Source: Stenomitos frigidus_A (GTDB lineage: Bacteria; Cyanobacteriota; Cyanobacteriia; Leptolyngbyales; Leptolyngbyaceae). Taken from it: DNA of 64,000 nucleotides. The DNA lies in NCBI RefSeq assembly GCF_963877135.1, contig NZ_CAWNSW010000163.1, positions 1 to 64,000 of the forward strand, written 5' to 3'. A model generated the notes under the pieces. It worked only from the letters and a program-made list of their open reading frames with translations. It ran no database searches and was not told the DNA's origin. A program made the position numbers and the translations under genes. Of the stretch, positions 16,241-24,275 are shown in pieces; the stretch's first letter is position 1, and each line of letters begins with the position of its first letter.

Positions 16241-17875
16241 ATGCGCAAAAAAGAGACGAACGGCGCGATCGCGGTGCAGGCGATCGCAGGCTCCTACGTT
16301 GTCCTGCTGGGCATCGATCTGGCAGAGTCAAATCGTGTCGGTGTGTTGGGGTTTGCGATCGAGCGCCTCGACCATACTGAAGACGAGCGCTACTGGCTCA
16401 AGGGCTTTCGTACTTTTGAGGAAACCAATCCCAACTTACCTCCTGGTAGTCTGGTATCGACACTAGAGCATCCCATTCAAGCGTTTCTCTGGGGCGATTT
16501 CACGGCCAAACCTGCTCATGACTACACGTATCGCGTCGTTGCACTGCGTGGCAAACCCAAAAAGCTGGAGCAAGGCGAAACGGTAGAGGTCTCTATTGCC
16601 ACTGAGGATGAGGCCACAGGCACTCATGCCGTGTACTTTAACCGGGGAGTCGCTGGTTCTCAGGCGTATGCCCGCAAGTTCAAGAATCTGCCGCCTGATC
16701 AAGTGCCCAAAAGGCTTGCCTGGTCGTGGCTGTCTCGTGGGTTAGTCGAAGCGCTACTGGCGTTTATCAAGCAGGCGAAGGGTAGCCAATATGAGCTCCG
16801 GGCAGCACTTTACGAATTTCAGTATCAACCCGTGCTGGAAGCGTTTGGTGCAGCACAGAAAACGGGAACGGCTGTCAAAATCATCTTTGATGCCAAGCCG
16901 AATGGTCAGAACTACCCCAACCAGGCAAACCGGGACGCGATCGCCACTGCCCAAATTGCATCTCTGACGCGGCCTCGCCAAACGAACCCTAGCTACATCG
17001 CTCACAACAAATTCATCATTTTGCTGAAAGACGGTAAGCCAATGCAAGTGTGGACAGGTTCCACCAACATCACGGATGGCGGCATCTTTGGGCATTCCAA
17101 TGTGGGACATATTGTGCGCGATCCGGCTGTGGCTGACAGCTATCTCGCCTATTGGGAGCAACTCAGTCACGATCCTGCTGCCGTCAAGCTGCGTCCCTGG
17201 AATGATGAGCAAACACCTGTCCCAACCGGATTACCACCAGCGACAACGACCACAATCTTCAGCCCTCGCCGCTCTTTAGCCGCATTGGAATGGTATGCCG
17301 ATCGCATGGAAGCAACCCATACGGCTGTGTTTCTCACCGCTGCGTTTGGTGTGAATGATCTGCTGGCAACCGTGCTGGCGGCAGATAAAGATTACCTGCG
17401 CTATGTCTTGCTGGAGAAAGAAGGCGGCAACATTGAAACGCTACGGCGTGATCCTGACACGCGTATTGCTGTTGGGGCTGTAAAAAAAGGCGGAACCTTT
17501 GATCGCTTCCTGCAAGAAAAGACCACCAACTTAAATACGCATGTCCGCTACATCCACACAAAGTACATGCTGATTGATCCCCTCAGCGACGACCCGATCG
17601 TCATCACGGGTTCTGCTAACTTCAGCGATGCCTCGACCAAGAACAACGACGAAAATATGCTGGTGATTCGGGGCGATCGACGTGTTGCCGATCTTTACCT
17701 GGGCGAATTTATGCGGTTATTTAACCACTACTATGCCCGCTATGTCGCCACCATCCAAAGTACGGATGCTAACGAGGCGCGATCGGTTTACCTCAAACCC
17801 GATGATTCCTGGCTTAAAGGCTATTACGAAGCAGGCTCACCCAAGCAAAAGGAGCGGTTGTATTTTGCGGGTTAA
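16241..17875 (+). CDS. phospholipase-D-superfamily protein with two HKD motifs
   Basis: A 544-residue protein with two PLD catalytic motifs. The first reads IAHNKFIILLKDGK, then WTGSTNIT (His about 255, Lys about 257). The second reads YIHTKYMLIDPL, then ITGSANFSDAS (His about 439, Lys about 441). Two HKD motifs normally make one active site that cleaves phosphodiesters of phospholipids or nucleic acids. No signal peptide is apparent. The first 120 residues form a separate beta-rich region. The ATG lies 6 bp after the EndoU gene stop, so the two are very likely co-transcribed. Nuclease versus lipase activity cannot be decided. Confidence 0.87.
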   Translation: MRKKETNGAIAVQAIAGSYVVLLGIDLAESNRVGVLGFAIERLDHTEDERYWLKGFRTFEETNPNLPPGSLVSTLEHPIQAFLWGDFTAKPAHDYTYRVVALRGKPKKLEQGETVEVSIATEDEATGTHAVYFNRGVAGSQAYARKFKNLPPDQVPKRLAWSWLSRGLVEALLAFIKQAKGSQYELRAALYEFQYQPVLEAFGAAQKTGTAVKIIFDAKPNGQNYPNQANRDAIATAQIASLTRPRQTNPSYIAHNKFIILLKDGKPMQVWTGSTNITDGGIFGHSNVGHIVRDPAVADSYLAYWEQLSHDPAAVKLRPWNDEQTPVPTGLPPATTTTIFSPRRSLAALEWYADRMEATHTAVFLTAAFGVNDLLATVLAADKDYLRYVLLEKEGGNIETLRRDPDTRIAVGAVKKGGTFDRFLQEKTTNLNTHVRYIHTKYMLIDPLSDDPIVITGSANFSDASTKNNDENMLVIRGDRRVADLYLGEFMRLFNHYYARYVATIQSTDANEARSVYLKPDDSWLKGYYEAGSPKQKERLYFAG

Positions 17876-18098
17876 GGTTAGTGTCGTGGGCAAGCATGAT
17901 CCCGTCAGCTAGCATCTCGCAAGTTTGCTACGCTAAATAACGACTGGCACTAAAGAACAGATGCATTCAGTTATCCTGTCCGGCTCAGAAGTCAGGGATG
18001 GTAGCACTGGAGCGGGCATTCTGTAGACTAACTCCGATACCTTCCCAGCACTTGGCGATCGCCTGACTCCTTTTTCCTTTACCCTTTAGCCTTTCCCC

Positions 18099-18965
18099 AT
18101 GTCCGACCCCTACTCCCAACCTAACCGCGAATGGTGGGCACAGCGCTGGATCGATGTGCTCGAGTCCTTTGGCTGGGTGCGCCGTCTGGCGCGAGCTCGC
18201 ACCTATGCACGCGAAGGCAACGTCCTCAATATTGACTTTAAGGGATCAAAAGTAGCTGCGAGAGTTCAGGGTACAGCGCCAGAACCTTACAAAGTGTCTC
18301 TGTCGCTCGATCCCTTTGACGATGACCAGTGGAGCTATGTCATTGAATCGATGGCGGAACGGGCAATTTTTTCTGCCAAACTGCTGGCGGGAGAGATGCC
18401 CCAAAATATCGAAGAAGTCTTTACTGCCAATGGATTGAGCCTCTTTCCCTTTACCAAATTTGACATTCACAGCAAATGCTCCTGCCCCGATCCGGCAAAC
18501 CCATGTAAACACATTGGGGCCGTTTATTATTTGCTAGGCGATCGCTTCAGTGAAGATCCGTTCGTCCTCTTTCAGCTACGCGGCCGCACCAAAGAGCAAA
18601 TTATCGAAGCCTTACGCCAAATTCGGAGTGCAGGGAGCGAGGTCAACGGGACAACTGCTCAAGACGATTCCCTTGCTTCACAGTCTACTGCAGATCAGCC
18701 AAATGTCTCAGCACCACTAGCGGTCGATCGCTTCTGGCACTACACAGAGCAGCTAGAGTCATCACTCGTTGTCATTGCACCGCCGCCTAGCAGCGAGACA
18801 GTCCTGGATGTGCTTGGCTCCATACCGCTAAAAGTTGACTCCAACGCAGAAGCAGCGTTCACACAGACTGACTCGCAAGCGCTGACAGACCATCTTAAAA
18901 CCATTTACCAGATAGTTAGCCAGCAAGCCATTTTGGCAGCAATGAAGGCCGGAGACGCAACATAA
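18099..18965 (+). CDS. SWIM zinc-finger protein
   Basis: A 288-residue protein. A conserved cyanobacterial N-terminus (REWWAQRWIDVLESFGW, RLARARTYAREGNV) precedes a SWIM zinc finger, CSCPDPANPCKHIGAVYY (CxC...CxH, about residues 127-138). After the finger comes FSEDPFVLFQLRGRTKEQII, and the last 120 residues are variable. SWIM fingers bind DNA or proteins. In cyanobacteria such proteins often accompany SNF2-type helicases, but none is in this window. Its 3' end faces the Crp/Fnr gene, only 14 bp away. Confidence 0.87.
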   Translation: MSDPYSQPNREWWAQRWIDVLESFGWVRRLARARTYAREGNVLNIDFKGSKVAARVQGTAPEPYKVSLSLDPFDDDQWSYVIESMAERAIFSAKLLAGEMPQNIEEVFTANGLSLFPFTKFDIHSKCSCPDPANPCKHIGAVYYLLGDRFSEDPFVLFQLRGRTKEQIIEALRQIRSAGSEVNGTTAQDDSLASQSTADQPNVSAPLAVDRFWHYTEQLESSLVVIAPPPSSETVLDVLGSIPLKVDSNAEAAFTQTDSQALTDHLKTIYQIVSQQAILAAMKAGDAT

Positions 18966-18979
18966 GTAACGCCCTTGCA

Positions 18980-19675
18980 TCAGGTATGAGTGAGAGTGGC
19001 ATCTGTGGGAATACAGAGCAAATTATCTCCCTGCGTACGGATCATGCCACGTTGACGAAGTTTACCCATGAGCCGAGTGACCGTCACACGGGTTGACCCA
19101 ATCGCGCTACCAATCTGAGCGTGAGTCAACGGAAAGGGCAAACAGTAGCCCTGTTCAGTCGGTTCACCGTATTCTTCGATCAACAGCGTCAGGAAACCCA
19201 GCAAGCGGTCGATCGTCCGACGCTGACCCAAGGTGCTGAGCCACAGGAGCTTGCGTTGATGCTGATAGCGAAACGCATCCAAGACCTCTCGGCGAAAATG
19301 GGGCCAATTATCCAGGTCATGCCAGTACATCCAGAGCACTGACGTCTGATCGACATGAGCGTAGCTTTGCAGCGTAAATGGCGATTGAGCCACAATCTCA
19401 AAGGGTTGCCCTGCTCCAACGAACCCCAAAAACGCTTCTTCTGGACTGATGCGAGGAAGACGCGAAGTGCTAGTATTGCCAGTCGCGTTGACTTGTGCGC
19501 TACCGACTAAGCGCACAGCACCTCGTTGGACTAAGTAGACCAGCCCAGGCCGAGTGGGCAATTTCTCATCCTTAACAAACGTGCGAACACGGTAGTGCTC
19601 TTGAGACCAATCAATGATCCGCTGCCAGGTGAGAAACGGACGAGATGCCTCTGAATTAGATGTTACTGAGTACAT
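18980..19675 (-). CDS. Crp/Fnr-family transcriptional regulator
   Basis: A 231-residue regulator. The N-terminal cyclic-nucleotide-binding-like beta domain (VYLVQRGAVRLVG) is followed by a long helix and a C-terminal winged helix whose recognition segment, HAQIGSAIGSTRVTVTRLMG, is nearly that of NtcA. The rest of the sensor domain is unlike NtcA and lacks a clear cAMP-binding signature, so the effector is unknown. It probably controls nearby or distant genes. No NtcA- or Crp-like site was found in its own upstream region. Confidence 0.88.
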   Translation of the reverse strand: MYSVTSNSEASRPFLTWQRIIDWSQEHYRVRTFVKDEKLPTRPGLVYLVQRGAVRLVGSAQVNATGNTSTSRLPRISPEEAFLGFVGAGQPFEIVAQSPFTLQSYAHVDQTSVLWMYWHDLDNWPHFRREVLDAFRYQHQRKLLWLSTLGQRRTIDRLLGFLTLLIEEYGEPTEQGYCLPFPLTHAQIGSAIGSTRVTVTRLMGKLRQRGMIRTQGDNLLCIPTDATLTHT

Positions 19676-20054
19676 AGGCTGCAGGCTGTAGGATTTACTA
19701 GGAATAGCAGGGAAGACGTAAAATCACTCACTGCGACTAGAACGCCAGACTCTACGCCTTAAGCCGAAGTCAGGGCACTGCGACAGAAAGGTACTATAAG
19801 TTTACCTTCACATCCATTTTGTGGTTTCCGCAAGTACATTAAATACATTAATTAAACTGATAACGTCGCCTTTGAAACGGTAGTGCAATGCGATCGCTGA
19901 TGACGCTCAGGAGTTCTTGATCAAGCGGATGTATCCAATCCATTCAGTTTAAGGTGCGAAGGCGGACTGAAACAGTAACCTTCGGCATAGGCAATGGTGG
20001 CTTTGAGTCGCAGGGTTGGAGTGATAACTGGCAGATATTGAACTAGCTTTCGCA
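19676..20054. other. divergent promoter region, no gene
   Basis: This 379-bp spacer separates the Crp/Fnr regulator (minus) and the DALR protein (plus). It contains an A+T-rich stretch near 19835-19860 suited to a promoter. No operator could be assigned: a GTA...TAC candidate near 19796 has 9 instead of 8 spacer bases, so it is not a convincing NtcA site. Confidence 0.5.
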
Positions 20055-20966
20055 ATGCTATCACTGTTACGAATGAGACTACATTTAGCACTGACCCTCT
20101 GGATCGTCTTGACGGATGTAATGGCTACCAGTGCTGGAAAGGGTGCTGAGCTAAAGCGATTAGACTCTGTACTGGGTGCTCAAGCAATACCGCTTAAGCG
20201 GACTGGCAAGGCAATGCCACTGATTTATACCAGTGCGATCGCACATCGTTTGGCTAATCAGATGACGAACCAGAATGATCCCGCTGCCACGATCGCGGCT
20301 CAATTGGTTGACATCCTACTAGAAGCGTTGCCTGATGACCTTGGAGCTTTACGGGGGGTGACCGTGCAAGCAACGGTCGCTGGATTGATTCACTTTGAGG
20401 TTGGTGATCGCGCGATCACGGTATGGCTAGATCAAATCCTTACCAATTCGCTACCCTCACAAAGGTGGCCGCCAGTACCAATGGCTGAAAGAGAGCGGCA
20501 GGCCATGCTGGAGTCAGCAGCAATCTTTGAGGCACAGTATGCGCACGCCCGCTGCTGTTCTCTTTTGCGGCTTGCCCACCGTGAAGCCTTCATCAATCTA
20601 GAGACGCTTGAGGCATTACCGTGTGACTGGCGTCTTAACAGTTTTACACCGCTCTCCTGGCTCACTACTTCTGCCCAGCTTTCGCTTAACCACCCCGCCG
20701 ATCGCTACTTGCTGGTGCAGTTGGTTGATGCATTCGATCGCCTCTCTGATCCATCCCCGCAACGGACCCTGGCATCACTCGTGAGATCGGCACAAGCTGT
20801 GTCACAAGCCTTTCAGGTCTTCCATCGCACGCATCCGCTATGCGATCACACTGGGCAAGAGCCAGCGTTAGTAACGGCTCAATTAGGATTACTAATGGCA
20901 ACCCAGCGCATTCTTTACTGGCTTCTGGCCGATGGACTGCATCTTTGCCCTGTGAGCGAGCTCTAA
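20055..20966 (+). CDS. stand-alone DALR anticodon-binding-domain protein
   Basis: A 303-residue protein resembling the C-terminal part of arginyl-tRNA synthetase. The C-terminal half has the DALR-type helical pattern: FEAQYAHARCCSLLRLAHRE and the end segment ALVTAQLGLLMATQRILYWL. Aminoacylation motifs such as HIGH or KMSKS are absent. Upstream, IPLKRTGKAMPLIYTSAIAH and the strand VAGLIHFEV look like an Add/ArgS-N-type region. Such orphans may bind tRNA; their role is unknown. The first 35 residues are not clearly conserved, so the start is uncertain. Confidence 0.72.
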   Translation: MLSLLRMRLHLALTLWIVLTDVMATSAGKGAELKRLDSVLGAQAIPLKRTGKAMPLIYTSAIAHRLANQMTNQNDPAATIAAQLVDILLEALPDDLGALRGVTVQATVAGLIHFEVGDRAITVWLDQILTNSLPSQRWPPVPMAERERQAMLESAAIFEAQYAHARCCSLLRLAHREAFINLETLEALPCDWRLNSFTPLSWLTTSAQLSLNHPADRYLLVQLVDAFDRLSDPSPQRTLASLVRSAQAVSQAFQVFHRTHPLCDHTGQEPALVTAQLGLLMATQRILYWLLADGLHLCPVSEL

Positions 20967-21072
20967 GACGCTAACCAGAAAGCGCTCTCCCGTGGTTCCA
21001 ATGGATGCAACAATCTGGCATCGATCGAACATAGGCTTTCTAAGGCATAAGTTTTTCTGATTGGTAAACTAA

Positions 21073-21101
21073 TGGACAACGCCCTCATAGTCGGCTATAT
21101 T
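21073..21101 (+). promoter_or_regulatory. sigma70-type promoter
   Basis: TGGACA (21073-21078), a 17-bp spacer and TATATT (21096-21101) match the vegetative consensus closely. Transcription would start near 21107-21109, within GTGTGTGAGGAG, and run into the hairpin at 21127-21167. Confidence 0.45.
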
Positions 21102-21107
21102 CTAGGT

Positions 21108-21178
21108 GTGTGAGGAGCGAACCAGCAAGAGCACCGAGACGAAACACGGTCAGTCGTCGGTGCTCTTTCTGATTTTAA
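21108..21178 (+). ncRNA. candidate short RNA of about 70 nt ending in a hairpin
   Basis: Downstream of the promoter at 21073-21101 the transcript would be a short 5' segment (GTGAGGAGCGAACCAGC) followed by a hairpin with 11-bp perfect arms, AAGAGCACCGA (21127-21137) and TCGGTGCTCTT (21157-21167), and a T-rich tail (TCTGATTTT). No start codon with a following gene is present. The 5' segment GTGTGAGGAG is complementary to the CUCCUCACAC core of Yfr1 as I recall it. This is a prediction only; it could also be a terminator for the DALR gene 160 bp upstream. Confidence 0.35.
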
Positions 21179-21293
21179 AGGGGTATCGTTCAACAGCCCC
21201 TAGCCTTAACGCTATCAATCACCTAAGTTGCAGAGATATGCTGAAGTCTGAGGCGTTAGTAGAACGATGCAAATTCATCACTAAGTCTCATTT

Positions 21294-21590
21294 TTAGTCA
21301 CGCAGCATAAAGCGTTTCAGCCTTGAGGTGGTTTGCTCATCTGATGCAGAATTTTTCAAGGTCGAATCTTTCGGTTCAAAATTACAGTTCCTCAACTGGT
21401 TGTGAGCTGGTTGACTGACAAATCTTTTAGCGATCGATTGTCCCGCCCTGCACTGAAAGTGCGGGCTCACAGAAGGAAGTCCTCTGTAGGCTTTGCCTTC
21501 CCGAAGGGTAGCAGACTGCAAGCGTCTTGCAACCCGTTTCAACGGGTTTTGCACCGTTAGCTCGGATTTTATCACGGGCGGGTGAGCAAC
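21294..21590. other. hairpin-rich segment, possibly a mobile-element or RNA remnant
   Basis: On the minus strand the segment contains AACCCGTTGAAACGGGTT (a perfect hairpin), CTACCCTTCGGGAAGG and GCCCGCACTTTCAGTGCAGGGC. The last resembles the hairpin-rich ends and guide-RNA regions of cyanobacterial IS200/IS605-type elements, but no tnpA or tnpB is nearby. The identification is weak. Confidence 0.3.
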
Positions 21591-21714
21591 GGAGCAATTA
21601 GCTTTTCAAGGCTTGTGTTGATCAGGGTGATGAGATGTCAACCTGTGACAACAAGATGATCAGAGCGAAATGATAGGCTTAAAATCTCTTCTTTGAGTCT
21701 GTTCGCGCTGCATC

Positions 21715-22587
21715 ATGGCTTGCCCTATGTCAACGGTCGTTGCTCCACTTCCACCCTGGACGATTAGAACACATCCCTTTCATTGGGGCGATCGCACCTA
21801 TTTGATGGGCGTGCTCAACGTGACGCCCGATAGCTTCAGTGATGGCGGGTTGTTCAATAGCCTGGAAACCGCGATCGCCCAGGCACGAACGTTAGTGGCT
21901 GCTGGTGCAGATATCCTTGATATTGGGGGACAATCCACTCGCCCTAATGCTGTTGAGATCTCGCTAGACGAAGAGCTTGGTCGTGTCCTGCCTATCATCC
22001 AGGCAATGCGGCAGGAAACAGACATCCCCATTTCGATCGACACGACACGAGCAGCCGTTGCACAGGCCTCGATCGCCGCTGGAGCCGATATCGTCAATGA
22101 CATTTCTAGCGCCACCTACGATCCAGAAATGTTGCCAATCGTAGCCGCTTTAGGAGTGCCACTGGTCTTGATGCACATTCGCGGTACGCCCCAAACGATG
22201 CAGCAGCTAACAGATTACGACGATGTGGTCGACGATATTCTCAGCTTTTTGCAGTCACGCCTTGAGGCTGCGATCACCGCTGGCATTGATCGCAAGCGTC
22301 TTATGATTGATCCCGGCATTGGGTTCGCCAAAACCTACAACCAAAATTTAGAAATTCTCCGTCGCCTGCCTGAGTTACGTGCGCTGGGTTATCCTCTTTT
22401 GGTGGGAGCATCCCGCAAAAGCTTTATTGGGCATCTGCTGAATCAACCCGACCCGAAAGAACGGGTGTGGGGAACGGCTGCGGCTTGTTGTGCTGCGATC
22501 GTGGGCGGTGCCGATCTACTCCGAGTTCACGATGTGCGCGAATTGAACGACGTGTGTCGCGTTGCTGATGCTATTTTTAGGCACTAG
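21715..22587 (+). CDS. folP: dihydropteroate synthase
   Basis: A 290-residue TIM-barrel enzyme that joins 4-aminobenzoate to dihydropterin pyrophosphate in folate synthesis. Signatures are LMGVLNVTPDSFSDGG, AAGADILDIGGQSTRPNA, ISIDTTRAAVAQ, GADIVNDISSA, LMHIRGTPQTMQ, DPGIGFAKTYNQN, VGASRKSFIG and the late LRVHDVREL. All expected pterin-binding residues appear intact. The ATG at 21727 is an alternative start. Its stop overlaps by 3 bp the stop of the convergent membrane-protein gene. Confidence 0.96.
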   Translation: MACPMSTVVAPLPPWTIRTHPFHWGDRTYLMGVLNVTPDSFSDGGLFNSLETAIAQARTLVAAGADILDIGGQSTRPNAVEISLDEELGRVLPIIQAMRQETDIPISIDTTRAAVAQASIAAGADIVNDISSATYDPEMLPIVAALGVPLVLMHIRGTPQTMQQLTDYDDVVDDILSFLQSRLEAAITAGIDRKRLMIDPGIGFAKTYNQNLEILRRLPELRALGYPLLVGASRKSFIGHLLNQPDPKERVWGTAAACCAAIVGGADLLRVHDVRELNDVCRVADAIFRH

Positions 22588-23318
22588 ACTAGGCGCGAGC
22601 TTTTGGAGCGAGAAAGTTGCTGCACTTCTTGTTGGACACTCATACCAATCTTCAACGCTTCATTGAGCAGTTCGACATACTCACTGGCCTGATTATTGAC
22701 TTCCAGAGTTCTGAGGCTGACAAGATTGGCTTCAATGTTGTCAACGAGGTCAGCCCGACGAGCTAAAAGGCTGCGGTTCTGTCGCAGGATTTTTTCTGTC
22801 ATGAGACCACAAACCAGGCTGCTGCGAGCGATCGCGATCGCGTCGATGGCTTGGTGGCGGTTGCTTGTTTGTGCCTGCAACGTACCGATTGCGTCTAAGC
22901 GATCCATCACATCAACGGCTCGTACAACGTCGTTGTATTGATCAACCTCGTCGAGTAATCGTGCCAGTGGCAGAAATGCCTTTTTTCTCAAACTCATGGT
23001 CAGATTCCAGCCAATAACAAGCGCGATCGTAACGCTCAGAGTGACTTGTAAAAACCTTGAGATGGTTGCTAAATCACTTACAGCATTGGCATTATTTCGT
23101 ACAAAAACCAGCCCCACTGGTAAGGTCAAGATCATTGACAGTATGAGTGCGAAGACCTGCATCAAGCCAAATGAAAGTATTCGTTTTGGCGATTTGAAAA
23201 TGCCTGGTCGAAAATTACCCCCAACAATACTGCCGATGAAAAGATCATTGACTTCAAAGCCAGTGAGACGTTCTAACTCTTTCGCTGTAATGGCTAATGC
23301 TTTCAGTTCGGGGTTCAT
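22584..23318 (-). CDS. two-TM membrane protein of unknown function
   Basis: About 244 residues from the first ATG at 23318; the frame is open further, to a TTG at 23363. A cytosolic N-terminus with VNDLFIGSIVGGNFRPG is followed by two membrane helices (MQVFALILSMILTLPVGLVF and LQVTLSVTIALVIGW). A helical C-terminal domain of about 130 residues follows, with RADLVDNIEANLVSLRTLEV. It is not recognised. It lies directly downstream of another membrane protein gene (23380-24054), 61 bp away on the same strand, which suggests a shared function. It overlaps folP's stop tail-to-tail. Confidence 0.75.
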   Translation of the reverse strand: MNPELKALAITAKELERLTGFEVNDLFIGSIVGGNFRPGIFKSPKRILSFGLMQVFALILSMILTLPVGLVFVRNNANAVSDLATISRFLQVTLSVTIALVIGWNLTMSLRKKAFLPLARLLDEVDQYNDVVRAVDVMDRLDAIGTLQAQTSNRHQAIDAIAIARSSLVCGLMTEKILRQNRSLLARRADLVDNIEANLVSLRTLEVNNQASEYVELLNEALKIGMSVQQEVQQLSRSKSSRLV

Positions 23319-23379
23319 TTCGTTCAGCGTTAAAAGCCTGAATTCAACTATTGATTCACGCAAGAAATGATTGGCCGTT

Positions 23380-24054
23380 TTAAGAGAAAAGACTTAGAAA
23401 AGCATTCCAAACACCTGAAAAGAAGCTCCCTTCTCTGGCGCGAAAAAGCTCAAACTTTCCTGGAGACCCGAAAAAGGGCCGTAAGGTCCAACCCAATTGG
23501 CTACCCACAAAGCCATAAAGCACTAACCAAAAACGCAAGATGTTTCTACGTACTTTAATGCTCTGACTGGCCCCATCCTCATCGATCGGTTTCATCACCT
23601 GATAGAGAAAGGAAACCCCCAGTACACCTGTTAGCCCAAAAATAGCGACATTCAGGAGTAAAAAGAACGAATAATCGTTAACAGTAATCAAGAAAAATAA
23701 GGTCACTGGGGCAAAGCCGCACAGCAATATAGCAATCACTGAAACAGCCGTTAGTAAATAGGTGAGATGTTGCCCGATCGTTTGTTTGGAGCCAAACAGT
23801 GCATTAAAGATATAGAGTGTTGGCAAGCAAATTAATAGCGTCAGCAGATATAACGCTGGGAGTTTGATCGCTGAAGATGCTACTTGAGGCGCACTATGAA
23901 ACGCGCCGATAATAGCTCCATAAATGGCAAAAAAGCAGGAACTGGAAACGAGCAGCGCCGTTATTTTACTTTTTAGTCCGATACCCTCGTAGATTTCTGC
24001 CAAAAAATCTTTGCGATCGCGCAGTAATGCGATAACGGTGGAAAAGTAGTTCAT
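23380..24054 (-). CDS. multi-pass membrane protein of unknown function
   Basis: About 224 residues, starting MNYFSTVIALLRDRKDFLAE. Five or six membrane helices are predicted, including ITALLVSSSCFFAIYGAIIG, LPALYLLTLLICLPTLYIFN and LNVAIFGLTGVLGVSFLYQV. The layout recalls Yip1-like proteins; some cyanobacterial homologues carry the unhelpful label actin-binding WH2 protein, as I recall. The start at 24054 is chosen for its ribosome-binding site (AGGAGA, 9 nt); the frame is open 26 codons further. It is co-directional with 22584-23318. Confidence 0.78.
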   Translation of the reverse strand: MNYFSTVIALLRDRKDFLAEIYEGIGLKSKITALLVSSSCFFAIYGAIIGAFHSAPQVASSAIKLPALYLLTLLICLPTLYIFNALFGSKQTIGQHLTYLLTAVSVIAILLCGFAPVTLFFLITVNDYSFFLLLNVAIFGLTGVLGVSFLYQVMKPIDEDGASQSIKVRRNILRFWLVLYGFVGSQLGWTLRPFFGSPGKFELFRAREGSFFSGVWNAFLSLFS

Positions 24055-24275
24055 CGGTGAATCTCCTATGTGCCGTAGAGTGATAGCAGAGTCGATCGGG
24101 GGCAACGTTACATACAAATTGGTTCCTGGCATTTCGGATGCTTCATAAAAACCTCACGATTGTGGTGAAAGTGGCAAGTAGGAGAGCTCGGCAGTAAGAA
24201 AGCTAGAAATAAGGATTACCGCTAGCATTCCCCACAATTGCCTATGATGAGGAGTGAAGGCGTTAGTTTCGTGCT

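Larger units (their letters stand above)
20967..21714. other. 748-bp non-coding region with a possible short RNA and hairpins
   Basis: No supportable protein is seen between the DALR gene and folP. The stretch contains a promoter-hairpin unit (21073-21178) and a second, multi-hairpin segment (21294-21590), both listed separately. Open frames at 21106-21297 (+) and 21294-21575 (-) overlap these structures and lack protein-like features. Confidence 0.5.

Noticed and set aside
19790..19870. NtcA binding sites upstream of the Crp/Fnr gene
   Set aside because: Candidate GTA...TAC pairs have 9 and 7 spacer bases rather than 8.
21090..21180. Yfr1 RNA on the minus strand (CGCTCCTCACACAC resembles its core)
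   Set aside because: The core is not followed by the terminator hairpin that Yfr1 needs; the better promoter and terminator signals are on the plus strand.
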